From the NCBI GenBank assembly GCA_039105265.1, contig JAPFFF010000004.1, positions 8,103,501-8,167,500 on the forward strand: a stretch of DNA of 64,000 nucleotides. Direction: 5' to 3'. The translations under genes were made by a program, and so were the position numbers. Numbering within the stretch: the stretch's first letter is position 1; every line of letters starts with the position of its first letter. The stretch is from Tritrichomonas musculus. Taxonomy: Eukaryota > Parabasalia > Tritrichomonadida > Tritrichomonadidae. Below the pieces are notes generated by a model, which was not told the origin of the DNA, did no database searches, and saw only the letters and a program-made list of their open reading frames with translations. Shown piece after piece: positions 1-10,672 of the stretch.

Positions 1-1146
1 TTAGAGATATTATATTAGAGATATTATATTAGAGATATTATATTAGAGATATTATATTAGAGATATTATATTAGAGATATTATATTAGAGATATTATATT
101 AGAGATATTATATTAGAGATATTATATTAGAGATATTATATTAGAGATATTATATTAGAGATATTATATTAGAGATATTATATTAGAGATATTATATTAG
201 AGATATTATATTAGAGATATTATATTAGAGATATTATATTAGAGATATTATATTAGAGATATTATATTATTATATATTTGAGATATTATATTAGAGATAT
301 TATATTAGAGATATTATATTAGAGATATTATATTAGAGATATTATATTAGAGATATTATATTAGAGATATTATATTAGAGATATTATATTAGAGATATTA
401 TATTAGAGATATTATATTAGAGATATTATATTAGAGATATTATATTATTATATATTTGAGATATTATATTTGAGATATTATATTAGAGATATTATATTAG
501 AGATATTATATTAGAGATATTATATTAGAGATATTATATTAGAGATATTATATTAGAGATATTATATTAGAGATATTATATTAGAGATATTATATTAGAG
601 ATATTATATTAGAGATATTATATTAGAGATATTATATTAGAGATATTATATTAGAGATATTATATTAGAGATATTATATTAGAGATATTATATTAGAGAT
701 ATTATATTAGAGATATTATATTAGAGATATTATATTAGAGATATTATATTAGAGATATTATATTAGAGATATTATATTAGAGATATTATATTAGAGATAT
801 TATATTAGAGATATTATATTAGAGATATTATATTAGAGATATTATATTAGAGATATTATATTAGAGATATTATATTAGAGATATTATATTAGAGATATTA
901 TATTAGAGATATTATATTAGAGATATTATATTAGAGATATTATATTAGAGATATTATATTAGAGATATTATATTAGAGATATTATATTAGAGATATTATA
1001 TTAGAGATATTATATTAGAGATATTATATTAGAGATATTATATTAGAGATATTATATTAGAGATATTATATTAGAGATATTATATTAGAGATATTATATT
1101 AGAGATATTATATTATTATATATTTGAGATATTATATTATTATATA
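1..1146. repeat. 14-bp satellite array (unit TTAGAGATATTATA)
   Basis: About 80 nearly perfect head-to-tail copies of a 14-bp unit start at the window edge, so the array continues upstream. The run is interrupted three times (near 265-290, 443-480 and 1111-1146) by a variant containing TTATTATATATTTGAG. These give a coarse higher-order pattern with spacings of about 180 and 670 bp. The array ends at the insertion point of the TIR element at 1149. Uniformity between copies suggests recent amplification or homogenisation. No gene is visible in it. Confidence 0.97.
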
Positions 1147-1148
1147 TA

Positions 1149-2607
1149 GTTGGTGGACATAATTCTGTTTTGGAGACATAATTATGTTTTCACATCATTT
1201 CTATATATTCAAATTGGACTTTTAAAAAAACAATTGTAGAACAATTAATATCATGTTGGATACATTTTATTCCCCGATTTTCATTCACTTTTATCAAACT
1301 AAATTTGATCATAAATATGATATCGAATTTTTAATTTCTGAATATTTTTTTATTATTTGAAAAAAATTATAATTTACTTTTCATCTTTAATTAAAATGTA
1401 TCATTATTATTTATTGAAATAAAATAGATAATTAGAAAAAATGGTTTCATTTTCATTTCACTACTCAAAGAACTCTTTTCATATCACATTTCATGCTTTT
1501 ACCATAAAAAAAAGGTTGTTTTAATTTGCTCTAACATAGTTATTATTTTAGAATATAATGTATATATTATATTTTAGAAAAAATTTATTGAAATAATAAT
1601 TATATAAAAAGAAAAAAGTGTTTTCAAAATATGACAAAAATCATTCATACAAAATTACTAATTTTGAAAAATGAGTTTATTTTATTTCAAATTAGATGCA
1701 GTATTAATCATCTATATGATGCATATAATATATTAAATATAATAATATGGTTGAAAAAGAATCAATCTTGGAAAAATTTCATTTTTCTTTTTTTCATTCA
1801 AAATCATTCATAAATCACTCATGCATAATTGATATGATTTCAGAATTACATTATTTGATAACACATACAATGAAATATATTATTAATCCTCTAAAAATCA
1901 TTGTTGCCCATCAAGATTTCAGGTTTTTCTAAGAAATATACAAATTTCACTTTTTTATTTTTTCTATTATAATAGCATTAAAAATAGCAATTAATCAATA
2001 TATATTAGGTAAGTATAGAAGAACTATTAAAATAATGAAAATAATTTCTCAATGTCTAAAATTGAAAGTCTTTTTAAGTTATTACAGAAGTTACTCTTTT
2101 TCATTAAGGTAATAGATCTTGAGTAGAACCGCCAATTTTATTCTTTCAATATCGTTATACTATATGCATTATATCAAATATTTAAATAAAAATTTAAAAG
2201 TTTTTATTTTTTATTGGAAAAAAACAAAAAAGTGATATGATTTTTAACTTTATTTTGTGCATCAAAATTTTCTTATATGAAAGTTTTTAGATATCAATTA
2301 TCTGACAAAATTATATCATTACTGATTTTGAATTAATGATATTATTATTAAATCCCAAGTTTCAATTATTGAGAAAAAAATAAGCATTTTGACTTTTTTT
2401 TACATTAATGGCAAAATTTCATATAAATCACAAATATAATAGCTCATTTAATTAAATAATGATGTACATAAAATACATTAATAAAGTATATAATATTATC
2501 AAATTATCTTTAAAAAGTATTGAGAAAAATGTGTTTTATTTTTGTGTACCATTCAAAAAGTTGAGCAAACATGATTATGTCCCAAAAACATAATTATGTC
2601 CACCAAC
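1149..2607. mobile_element. Non-autonomous TIR element A, TA target site
   Basis: The two ends are inverted copies of each other over about 45 bp with a few mismatches, starting GTTGGTGGACATAATT, and each end carries GACATAATTATGTTT-type motifs twice. TA flanks both ends (1147-1148 and 2608-2609), as expected of Tc1/mariner-type integration. The 1459-bp interior is AT-rich with no ORF above about 60 codons, so I call it a MITE-like deletion derivative. The left flank is the satellite variant and the right flank (TATTTCTTATATTATA) resembles its continuation, so the element appears to have landed inside the array. Confidence 0.8.
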
Positions 2608-2731
2608 TATATTTCTTATATTATATATTTTAATCTATTCAATAACCAAAATTAAGAAATGACTATTTATATAAATAGATATTTATATTTTATGAATTGT
2701 AAAAGAAAAAAACTCATTTTTCTATTTTAAA

Positions 2732-4063
2732 TCATATCAGATTCCCATAAAACTCAACTGACCCTAACATTAAAAATTGAGAATTACTGGCATCTGGTCC
2801 AGTGTTGCAAATTCGAATGTAACGGAATTCCATTGAATTTGGATTAGAAACTGTAAACAAATGAGAATTGCAGTTTCCATTTAAATAATTGCAATTTGAC
2901 TGCTCATCAAGTGTTGTCCAACTAGAGTTGTCGCTCGATCCTTCAACTTTCCAAGTCTTCAAATGATTTGAATTTGAGCTATATGGAATCGATTTTATTT
3001 GATAATTGGTAAGATTTATACGTTTATCCTTAAAATCAAAGCAGATCCAGTTGTTTAAGCCAGGATTGTTGGTGCGAAACCATTTATTTGAATCTTCAAA
3101 TATTGTAACATTTAATGGAATATAAATTGAATAGAATGAAGAAGCTGTTATATTAATTTTACTTTCGATATTTCCATTCGATTCGGTTTTAAGATATTTG
3201 ATAATTCCATTAAAGATTTGATCATTTTGAGGCGGAAATGATTTGCTTTGTTTTTGAGGTGATTTTATTTCTTGTTTTTGTTTTTCATATCTTGTTGAAT
3301 GATTTTCTTTGTTTGTTTTATTGATTGGCTGTTTAAGTCGATTCGAAATTGAATTCCAAATTTCTTTGGTGAGATCGTTGTAGTCAAAAATATTAAGAAA
3401 ATCTTCAACCGTTTTTGATTCAACATTTTCAAATAAAACAAAATTATATAAGAATGAAATTTCATTGTTTTTTTCTGAATAAAAATTATTGATGAATTCA
3501 ACAAGTTGATCTTCATCATTCAAGTGAAGTTTTTCATTTGAAATTATTTCAATCAGAGATTCAAAAGATATTGATTTGAATTCTTCTTGATGGTTTTCGC
3601 AAAGATTGAAAAAATGGGATGAAATGAAGTCAATTTCATTTTTGATGTTTTTGGAATAAAGAGTTTTGCATTGTTCATGTTGTTGAAGTAGATGAAATAC
3701 ATTATCTTCTGTAAGTGTTTGTTCTGGGATTAAATTTGATATATCAATAAAAGTATTGCTCAATAGTTCGATAACTTCTGAAAAAAATGAAATTTCTGTT
3801 TTTGGAAGAGATATTTTTGTGAAATTTGCAAGTTCGAGTATATATGAAAAATGGCCTTGTGACTGTGTAACAATAATAAATTCACTTATTGTGGGATCAA
3901 CTCGATGCATTTTACAGATTTTAGGGGATAAAAGATCTGCAATGATAAAACTAGTTTTAAATTCTTCTCCATTAACAATAAAATAAAAGTCAGCATCATA
4001 ATTTTGTAGAGGAACATTTAATATGCTCGTTGTTTTGAGTTGTATTTGTGCTTCTTGACTCAT
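2732..4063 (-). CDS. BTB/BACK-like protein with C-terminal F5/8 type C (discoidin-like) domain
   Basis: This is a 443-residue protein of a family greatly expanded in trichomonads. The N-terminal part (about 20-110) has a BTB-like layout (DADFYFIVNGEEFKTS, then a core reading LLSPKICKMH). Residues about 130-240 look like a BACK segment (NDEDQLVEFINNFY). A low-complexity linker with K, E, Q and S runs to about 280. Residues about 285-440 form an F5/8 type C-like beta-sandwich (LNNWICFDFKDKRINLTNYQIKS, TWKVEGSSDNSSW, FRYIRIC, LMLGSVEFYG). Family knowledge suggests an adaptor or binding role; the ligand is unknown. The start is chosen because TTTCAACA lies directly before the ATG. A paralog of the same architecture lies at 43988-45403. 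No signal peptide or TM segment is seen, so it is probably cytosolic. Confidence 0.85.
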   Translation of the reverse strand: MSQEAQIQLKTTSILNVPLQNYDADFYFIVNGEEFKTSFIIADLLSPKICKMHRVDPTISEFIIVTQSQGHFSYILELANFTKISLPKTEISFFSEVIELLSNTFIDISNLIPEQTLTEDNVFHLLQQHEQCKTLYSKNIKNEIDFISSHFFNLCENHQEEFKSISFESLIEIISNEKLHLNDEDQLVEFINNFYSEKNNEISFLYNFVLFENVESKTVEDFLNIFDYNDLTKEIWNSISNRLKQPINKTNKENHSTRYEKQKQEIKSPQKQSKSFPPQNDQIFNGIIKYLKTESNGNIESKINITASSFYSIYIPLNVTIFEDSNKWFRTNNPGLNNWICFDFKDKRINLTNYQIKSIPYSSNSNHLKTWKVEGSSDNSSWTTLDEQSNCNYLNGNCNSHLFTVSNPNSMEFRYIRICNTGPDASNSQFLMLGSVEFYGNLI

Positions 4064-4230
4064 TGTTGAAATATAATTTTTTTTTCAGAGTGTTTTGATC
4101 GTATTTCATATGGCAAAAACAAAATCTCTTTTTGATTTTCTCCAATATTTAATATATGGATGAAGCATAAATCAATTAAATTTAAATTAAAGTTTTGAAC
4201 ATTTTTTGATGCTAGAATTCACCAAAAAAG

Positions 4231-4266
4231 TTAATTTCATTAATTTGATCAAATTAATGAAATTAA
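4231..4266. repeat. 36-bp perfect palindrome
   Basis: The sequence reads TTAATTTCATTAATTTGA followed by its exact reverse complement, with no spacer. It lies about 170 bp upstream of the BTB/discoidin-like gene start. It could extrude as a cruciform or be a leftover element end. Function unknown. Confidence 0.85.
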
Positions 4267-4560
4267 AAAAGTAAAAGGGCTGACCTTTTCATTATAGGTG
4301 AAAATGTAAATGTTCGGTTTTTATTAAAGCCAAATTCTAGAATAGAAATAAAAAAAAATTATGACTTATAAATAATGTTTTGATATCTATACAATAATAT
4401 TTTCTTTCAATTGTTTGTGATATATTTAAATGGAATATAATTCATTTTGAAACTCATATTTAAATCATCATCACATATTTCAGAAAAAAAAAAAAAAATA
4501 TTGATTCAGTAGAGCCGTTATTTTTCCATCATAAAAAACGTTTTTAAGCGAGCCTGAAGA

Positions 4561-5761
4561 AAATCAAATTTAAAACATTTAGCCTTCTAATTGTTTCATG
4601 ATCCAATTGCATTGAATTCTCTAGTCTTTCACGCAATTTTGCATATTTTCCAAACAAATCCGAATTTTTTCCTCTTCTAATAATCCAAATAATAATGTTT
4701 GGTAGCATTTTTCAAAGCTTCATACTTATTATTGAATTCTCTTACGTTTCTTATTGAATCAATTTTTTTCTAATTCTGTAAAATCAGAAGAATATGCTCC
4801 CATAATTGCTCTTGTTCCAGATTCTTTTACTTCATAAGTTATGCTGCCACAATTTCGAGCAAAAGCAGTGCCAAAAGACAAATCTCCTCCATCACCAATG
4901 ACGTATGCTATTACATATTTAAATACAATATGATTCTTTGTCACAAATTCATCACAATCATTAACTTCTTCAGAATCAATTCTTCCATATGTGACGAGAA
5001 TTAAATGTTCACGAGGAATTGAATGGTTTTGGTATAAAAGATGAAGAATTGAAGAAGGACAAGTATTATTTGTGTCAAGTTCTTGTGTATAAGTTTCTTT
5101 AATTTTGTTATAACTCACAATTTCGGCACCGTCACTCCATGTCATAATTGTGTTGCCAGGTTTATAGAGTTCATCAAATATTTTACGAAGATTTCTGTGA
5201 TAGAATGGACAATTTTTAACTGATCCAGAATAATCAACTGCAAATAATCTTTTATAATTTGAAAAATCAATATAGTTCTTTTACTGTGTTGGCATTTGTG
5301 GTGGTTTTTCTAATTTGCATTTTGAAGCATGTTGATTAATTCTGAATATAACTGCATCAGGCCGATAATCTTTTGGTTTTATTTTCAGAACTGATCTTCT
5401 AAAATTCACATTGAGCTGTCCATCCAGCAATATTTTGAACATAAAGAAATGTATCACAAGTTGATATTTTATCAAATAATTTCGTGTATCCACAATCAAT
5501 GATTATGTCTCCTGGAATATTTTTAATTTTGGCTTTTTGCCATTGATCACCTGGATAGAAAAGAGCGCTTATTCCATTTTCTGAATCTTTCATGAATGGA
5601 GTAAATGGTTTATAGATTGATTTATCATTTGGTGCATATGATATTGTTTCTCCTTCATAAATTTCATAAATATTATAAGAAAGTGAGGCACGATGGCATT
5701 TCTGGAATTGAAGAGGTGATCGATTAAAAGTTCCTAGTAGAAAAAGTGTTCCAGGACAGCT
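4561..5761 (-). pseudogene. Decayed vWA-domain protein
   Basis: Coherent protein similarity is spread over three minus-strand frames. An N-terminal piece around 5399-5760 ends with TLFLLGTF...ALFYPGDQW...IAGWTAQC. A central piece (5281-5499) follows, then a von Willebrand A-like domain from about 5275 to 4760. The vWA segment shows a MIDAS-type DYSGSV after hydrophobic LFAV, then FDELYKPGNTIMTWSDGA, LILVTYGRIDSEEV (the usual VTDG Asp is Tyr) and VIAYVIGDGGDLSFG. At least two frameshifts and an in-frame stop near 5281 break it, and similarity continues weakly to about 4561 in another frame. I infer a dead copy of a host vWA gene; the parent family's function is unknown to me. Confidence 0.75.
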
Positions 5762-5997
5762 TTAGGTCTTAATTAAACAATAGCTTAATTTTTTTTTTTT
5801 TTTTTTTTTAGTTGATTTAAATAAAAAAGATCCCTAGAAACAATAATAACGAAAGTTTGTTACTATAGTGATGCTAATTTTGATGGAAATTTTAAAATAA
5901 GATATAATATTGTATTTTCCTCAAATTTTTTTGCTATAATACTTTTTTATATAATTATTTAAAAATAATTTAAGCATTTTCATTAATAGGTAATTAT

Positions 5998-6840
5998 TTA
6001 TTTATTTACTACATGATATTTCAAATCAATTTTGTAATTAAACCAATTTGATTTGAGGGCTTCAGAGGGTGTTATCCTTTTTTCTGGATCAATTTGAAGC
6101 ATGGATGTAATTAAATTCTTTGCTTCATTAGAAACTGTTTTTAGCCCTTGAAATAAAAAAGATTTTTTTTGAGTTATTTGACCATTTATGTCTTCAATTA
6201 GTTGGTTTACATTTTTACCAACGAAAGGGAATTCACCTGTCAACAAAATGAACAAAGTTACACCAAGGGCCCACATATCAGCACTCTTATCATGTTTTCT
6301 TGAAATTAAAATTTCAGGAGCTAAATAAAAGAGAGATCCTAAAATTGAAGATGATTTTTCACCTTCATTCATTATTTCTGTACTTCCAAAATCGCCAAGA
6401 ACAGCCTTTGTTCCGTCATTCAATAGGAAAATGTTTTCAAGTTTAATATCTTGGTGACAATATTTTTTGGAATGTAAATCTTCAACCGCTTTTAAAACAT
6501 CATGCATTATTTTCTTTACTAATTGTTCAGGCATCTTTTTATTTTGATTAATGTAGTCAAAAAGGTCTCCGTTCTCTGCATATTGAAGTACGAAGCAAAA
6601 ATATTTTCCTTTTCGGAAAGTCTTCATGCATTTGATTAGCTTGTCATTATTCTGGAAACTTTCAAATATGACTGACTCATTTTTTATCTGTTTTGGAAAA
6701 TGTTTCATTGATAGGCATTTAATGGCAACTTTTTCTCCACTTTGTAAAGTTGATTGAAAAACAACTGTTGTTTTTGACTTATTTGAGTATAAGATTTGTT
6801 CAATTTCATATCCACCAAAGTGCCTTCCAGTCAAAAACAT
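5998..6840 (-). CDS. Serine/threonine protein kinase, CAMK/SNF1-like
   Basis: This is a compact, essentially kinase-domain-only protein of 280 residues. The start at 6840 is preferred over a longer non-ATG opening because TCATTT, a good trichomonad initiator, abuts the ATG. The ATP Lys is in VAIK (about K41), the catalytic loop is CHQDIKLEN (HRD as HQD, Asp kept), the metal motif is GDFGS, then LAPEI and SADMWALGVTLFILLTGEFPF. The C-lobe ends with DPEKRITPSEALKSNWF, typical of CAMK/SNF1 kinases. The glycine loop is degenerate (ILYSNKSKTTVVF lacks the GxGxxG), so nucleotide binding may be unusual, but catalytic residues are present. The stop overlaps TAAATAA. A role in cytosolic signalling is inferred; the substrate is unknown. 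Confidence 0.9.
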   Translation of the reverse strand: MFLTGRHFGGYEIEQILYSNKSKTTVVFQSTLQSGEKVAIKCLSMKHFPKQIKNESVIFESFQNNDKLIKCMKTFRKGKYFCFVLQYAENGDLFDYINQNKKMPEQLVKKIMHDVLKAVEDLHSKKYCHQDIKLENIFLLNDGTKAVLGDFGSTEIMNEGEKSSSILGSLFYLAPEILISRKHDKSADMWALGVTLFILLTGEFPFVGKNVNQLIEDINGQITQKKSFLFQGLKTVSNEAKNLITSMLQIDPEKRITPSEALKSNWFNYKIDLKYHVVNK

Positions 6841-6861
6841 AAATGAACTGAGGAAGTTCAC

Positions 6862-7427
6862 TTTGGATCAAAATTTTGATCAAAATTTTGAAAAGATATT
6901 GATTATAATTTTGAATAGATTTTGATTAATATTTTGAATAATATTGGAAGACAATTTTGAATAGATATTGATTAAAAATTCAATATGTTGGAAGACAAAA
7001 AAAGTCAAATTCTCAAATAATTTTTTTTCATTATATAGGTTATATAACTGATTTTTATTTCATGCAATAACATATTTTGCGCATATTAGTTCCAGTAATT
7101 GACTCTTTCAGATTGAAACCAATTTAAAAATTATCATAAAAGATCAATCTAAAAATAGATTTTCTTATATTTTAATAGCAAATTTACAAAAAAACTGAAA
7201 TTATAGGTATTTCTTGATTTGATAAAATATTAAATAAATATAAAATATAATAGATAAGAATTTTTTCATGAATCTTTATATTTAAATATTTGATTTTTTT
7301 TTAAAGTGTTGCGTTTGACAAATGTATGGCCTTGATATATGGAAAAGAATAAAAGAAAGGTCTTGATAAAAATACTTTTTCAAAATTGTTTTATCTCATA
7401 AGCTCTAAATCTTTTCTATTATTGAAA
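6862..7427. other. Intergenic, AT-rich
   Basis: The part next to the kinase gene repeats the motif TTTTGAATAGATTTTGATTA several times (about 6875-6975). The rest is low-complexity AT-rich DNA. I see no gene; the right end is the 5' flank of tRNA-Gln. Confidence 0.5.
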
Positions 7428-7499
7428 TCTCTTGTGGTGTAGTGGTTATCATATGGGACTTTGAATCCCGGGATGGAGGTTCGATTCCTCCCAAGAGAA
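7428..7499 (+). tRNA. tRNA-Gln (TTG)
   Basis: A 72-nt cloverleaf can be folded by eye. Acceptor stem TCTCTTG pairs with CAAGAGA. The D arm contains GTGTAGTGGTTATC. The anticodon stem TGGGA/TCCCG encloses loop CTTTGAA with anticodon TTG, and the T arm is GGTTCGATTCC. The discriminator is A and there is no intron. A T-run from 7502 on is a likely Pol III terminator. The internal A box (TGGTGTAGTGG) and B box (GGTTCGATTCC) are present. Confidence 0.96.
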
Positions 7500-8083
7500 A
7501 AATTTTTTTATTTTTTTTAAAATCAACAAATTTGATGATGAGAATTTCAGACATGTGAAAATTGTCTATTTTAATGTTTTCTTCTTTTTCAAATTCAATG
7601 AATGTTTTCCATTTTTTTAAATTGTTTATTCGCTTTTTTGGTACAAATTATCCTATATTTTCAATTTGTATACAGTTTTCCATAAGTATGAATCCAATCA
7701 TAATTTCATATTATGAGTTATTTTTGATTTGACACGATGAATATTCTTAATTAATGGTGCTAATATTTTTTCTGATATCATTTTTTTATTTATCTGGTAT
7801 CTTTGATGCTTTTAGCTATTTACTCTTCAATTTCGATATCAAATTACATTAGAAATTATATAAATTAAAAAAAATTTAATGCAATTTATTTTTTTTTTTT
7901 CATTTTCAAAGAAATTTTCTACATCTATTATACTAAATATATATTTATATTTGATTATACGGGAAAAGTCAGGCACGCAATAAAAAAGTAATCGACATTT
8001 GTTTTCTTTTTATTTACTTTTAATTTTGGTATTACAAACTATTTTTTATCCTATATGAACTTAAAATTATTTATATAGCAAGA
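7500..8083. other. Intergenic between the two tRNAs
   Basis: It begins with the T-rich terminator of tRNA-Gln and continues as AT-rich, low-complexity sequence with many short T runs. No ORF, repeat or RNA structure is convincing. Confidence 0.5.
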
Positions 8084-8155
8084 GGGTGATTGGTCTAGTG
8101 GTATGATTCTCGCTTTGGGTGCAAGAGGTCTCGGGTTCAATTCCCGAATCGCCCC
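8084..8155 (+). tRNA. tRNA-Pro (TGG)
   Basis: A 72-nt cloverleaf. Acceptor GGGTGAT pairs with ATCGCCC (one T-G wobble). The D arm has TGGTCTAGTGGTATGA. The anticodon loop is TTTGGGT with anticodon TGG, and the T arm GGGTTCAATTCCC is perfect. The anticodon stem CTCGC/GCAAG has a C-A mismatch at its third pair, where usual eukaryotic tRNA-Pro has C-G, so this copy may be slightly impaired or edited. A terminator TTTTTT follows at once. No intron. Confidence 0.94.
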
Positions 8156-8363
8156 TTTTTTGCTTTATTTTTTTTTTCAAAAAAATAAAAAAAAAAAATG
8201 TCCTTTTGAAATCAAAAGTAAGAAAGCGTTTAATTTATTTCCAGAATTGTCTATAGTTGTTTTCAATAAATAGAGAAAAATTTTTAATTTTATGTGCTTT
8301 TTTTTGCCAAATCTTTCTTTTGCACAAAAAAATGAAAACGTCAGAATTTGGTGATGAATAATA

Positions 8364-9434
8364 GAGACGGATGTAAACAACAAATATATAAGTATATAAA
8401 TTTTGAATAATAAGATTTTAACAGTTATATCAGTATGACTCAAAAGAGCAAAAAACAAAAGAGTTTATATTTATATATATTTGTTGTTTTTTACAACTAT
8501 ATTATGTGCAATATATATTAGATATAAAAGGAAAAATAAGTTAAAAACATATACATGACTTGTACATTAGAAATATGAGTTATATATATATAAATGAGTT
8601 ATATATAAACAAATTCAAAGGTTTACGCATTTAAATTTTTGAATAAAAATGTAAAATTCAAAATATTAAATTCAAAATTCCATTCAAATATTCATTTCAA
8701 AGCTTTCTTTGTTTTCATAAAAAATTTTAACCAATGTTTGCAATTAACAATCTAATAATACCCCCATTTATTCAAATAATAATAAATGAATCATAAAAAT
8801 GCATTAAATAAAAAAATATCGTATTAACTGCTTAAGAATTTTTATAAAAAACATATCTTTTTAATTAACTAATTCAAAAGAGGTGGTTTATGCTTCAATT
8901 ATTATTGAACCCATTTATTTGGCGTAATATTATTGAAAAACTTTATTTAATATACCGATATTCTCTGATTAAACGATAATAAAAAAGATTAAATTTTTGA
9001 ACGATTAAAAGCACCGAGTATTTTGAAGTTGTGGATTGAGGGTATTTTGCAACATACTTGTAAATAAGCAACGATCTTCTAAATGAATGAGTTTCTATGA
9101 TTGGAACAAAATTATATGGACTAAATTTATTTTTTCATATCACATGTCTTTGTGTACAAGTTTGTTTTTAATGGATAACTCATGTACTTATTGTATAACT
9201 CAGTTATATATATACAACTTATTTTTCCAAAAAAAATAAAAGTTGTATTTTAAATAATAGTGTTATATGGTACAACTGACTAATAATAGGTATTTAAAAT
9301 AATTATTCATAATTCATTTGTTTTTCACATATTATATTATTTATTTTTTTATAAGTCAGTTGTTCAAAAAACATATTTGGTATAACAAGTATTTATTATT
9401 TATTGCGTATAACTCAGTTGTTTACGGAAGTCTC
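8364..9434. mobile_element. Non-autonomous TIR element B, TA target site
   Basis: The left end GAGACGGATGTAAACAAC and the inverted right end GAGACTTCCGTAAACAAC form a gapped terminal inverted repeat, each directly flanked by TA (8362-8363 and 9435-9436). The 1071-bp interior is AT-rich, with repeated subterminal ATAACTCAGTTGT / GAGTTATATATA motifs in both orientations (about 8575-8610, 9165-9220 and 9350-9420). No transposase is seen. Ends and TA duplication fit a Tc1/mariner-type MITE. Confidence 0.65.
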
Positions 9435-9622
9435 TAATAATATTTTAGATGAAATATTTTTTTGACTGCACAGTGAAGTGAAAAAACAATTTGGAGCACG
9501 CAAAAAAATTCAATACAAAACATGATAATAACTTTTTGAGATAGAAAATAATGATGGTTTGTTCATATTCATTTTTATTAATTAAAAAAAAATAAATAAA
9601 AACTATGATTAAGAACTATAGT

Positions 9623-10672
9623 TTATAAATTATCATCATCAATTGGTGGCCTTGGCTTTGGATTGTTTACATCGCACTGGCCGTAAGATTTGCACCATTT
9701 ATTGGCCCACAATTCATTGAAATTAAAGTCAGGATCAACGTCTAGATAAATTTTTGGCTTGTAAGTTATGAATGGAATTGTCTTTGAATACTCATCGTAA
9801 TAAAAGCCTGCGCCAGCATAAGCAGCCAAGTTTCTGTAATCATGTGTCAAATATTTGGGCATTTCTGGGTTTCCAACGATGTAAGTTTTGTTAATTTTCG
9901 GCAGAAAACTAATTTTTATTTCTTCATTGTTACATGCTCTTATTTTTGAAATAGTTTCATAATATTGAGTTTGAAATTCAGAGGACATATTCAAATCAGG
10001 AATAATTTGAAAATAAAAATATTTTGGAGTATTCAAAAAGTGGTATCGTTCACTGATTTGTTTTGATTTTAATGGTAATAAAATGCTGGATTTTGAATAA
10101 CTTTTCATGAATTGGCTTTGTCTGGTTTGCATTCCAACTGCTGGATTGAAAGAATATTGGTACGTTTGAACTAAGCCTTTGGAATAAAAAAATACATTTG
10201 TAATTGTTGTATTTTCTAAAATGGTCTGGAGTTCATTAAATGTAATGTGGTTTTTACAGTCATTTGTCTCAATCAAGGTAGCAAAAAGATAGCCGAAATA
10301 AAAAGCTAAAGAAATTAGAAAAAGAAAAAAGGCAATGAATGGCATTGCTGAAGCATGGAAATTTATAACATTTTTAAAGGCAGATAAAAATAATGAAATG
10401 TCATAAATTATCACGCATAGGTGAAATATGATATGGAATGTTAAAAAAGTTGTACTTCTTTTTGCTATCTCTTTGCTTCTGTTAAATTCCATAAGAAAGC
10501 ATATGATAATGTTAGCTATCTCATATAAAAGAAATAGTATTGCAAAAATTAATGTTAAAAATCCAATTTTTGGTCGTTTTTGTTTTAGTTTTGGCTTTGG
10601 CTTGTCAATATCTTTTTTGACATTTTTCTGATCTGGTTCAGCAGTTGGTTTTCTGTTTTTTATTTCAGACAT
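9623..10672 (-). CDS. Multi-pass membrane protein, unknown family
   Basis: A 349-residue protein that I do not recognise. A basic N-terminal tail (1-35, rich in K, P and D) precedes three strongly hydrophobic segments, about 36-62, 75-98 and 107-133. A soluble region of about 215 residues follows, with scattered Cys (for example NDCKNH, IRACNNEE and the pair WCKSYGQC near the end). If the N-terminus is cytosolic by the positive-inside rule, three spans would place the large C-terminal domain outside or in a lumen, where the cysteines could form disulfides; this is inference. The stop is within TAAA. The initiator ATG follows TCAGCTTTTTTCTC. It stands alone, about 190 bp from the end of element B. 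Confidence 0.75.
   Translation of the reverse strand: MSEIKNRKPTAEPDQKNVKKDIDKPKPKLKQKRPKIGFLTLIFAILFLLYEIANIIICFLMEFNRSKEIAKRSTTFLTFHIIFHLCVIIYDISLFLSAFKNVINFHASAMPFIAFFLFLISLAFYFGYLFATLIETNDCKNHITFNELQTILENTTITNVFFYSKGLVQTYQYSFNPAVGMQTRQSQFMKSYSKSSILLPLKSKQISERYHFLNTPKYFYFQIIPDLNMSSEFQTQYYETISKIRACNNEEIKISFLPKINKTYIVGNPEMPKYLTHDYRNLAAYAGAGFYYDEYSKTIPFITYKPKIYLDVDPDFNFNELWANKWCKSYGQCDVNNPKPRPPIDDDNL

Noticed and set aside
1-1146. Satellite considered as a CRISPR array or telomere
   Set aside because: No unique spacers exist between repeats, and the unit lacks the G-run typical of telomeric repeats.
1631-1932. Two overlapping ~60-codon ORFs inside element A
   Set aside because: Low-complexity I/F/K/N composition, no motif, and they lie in the AT-rich interior of a TIR element.
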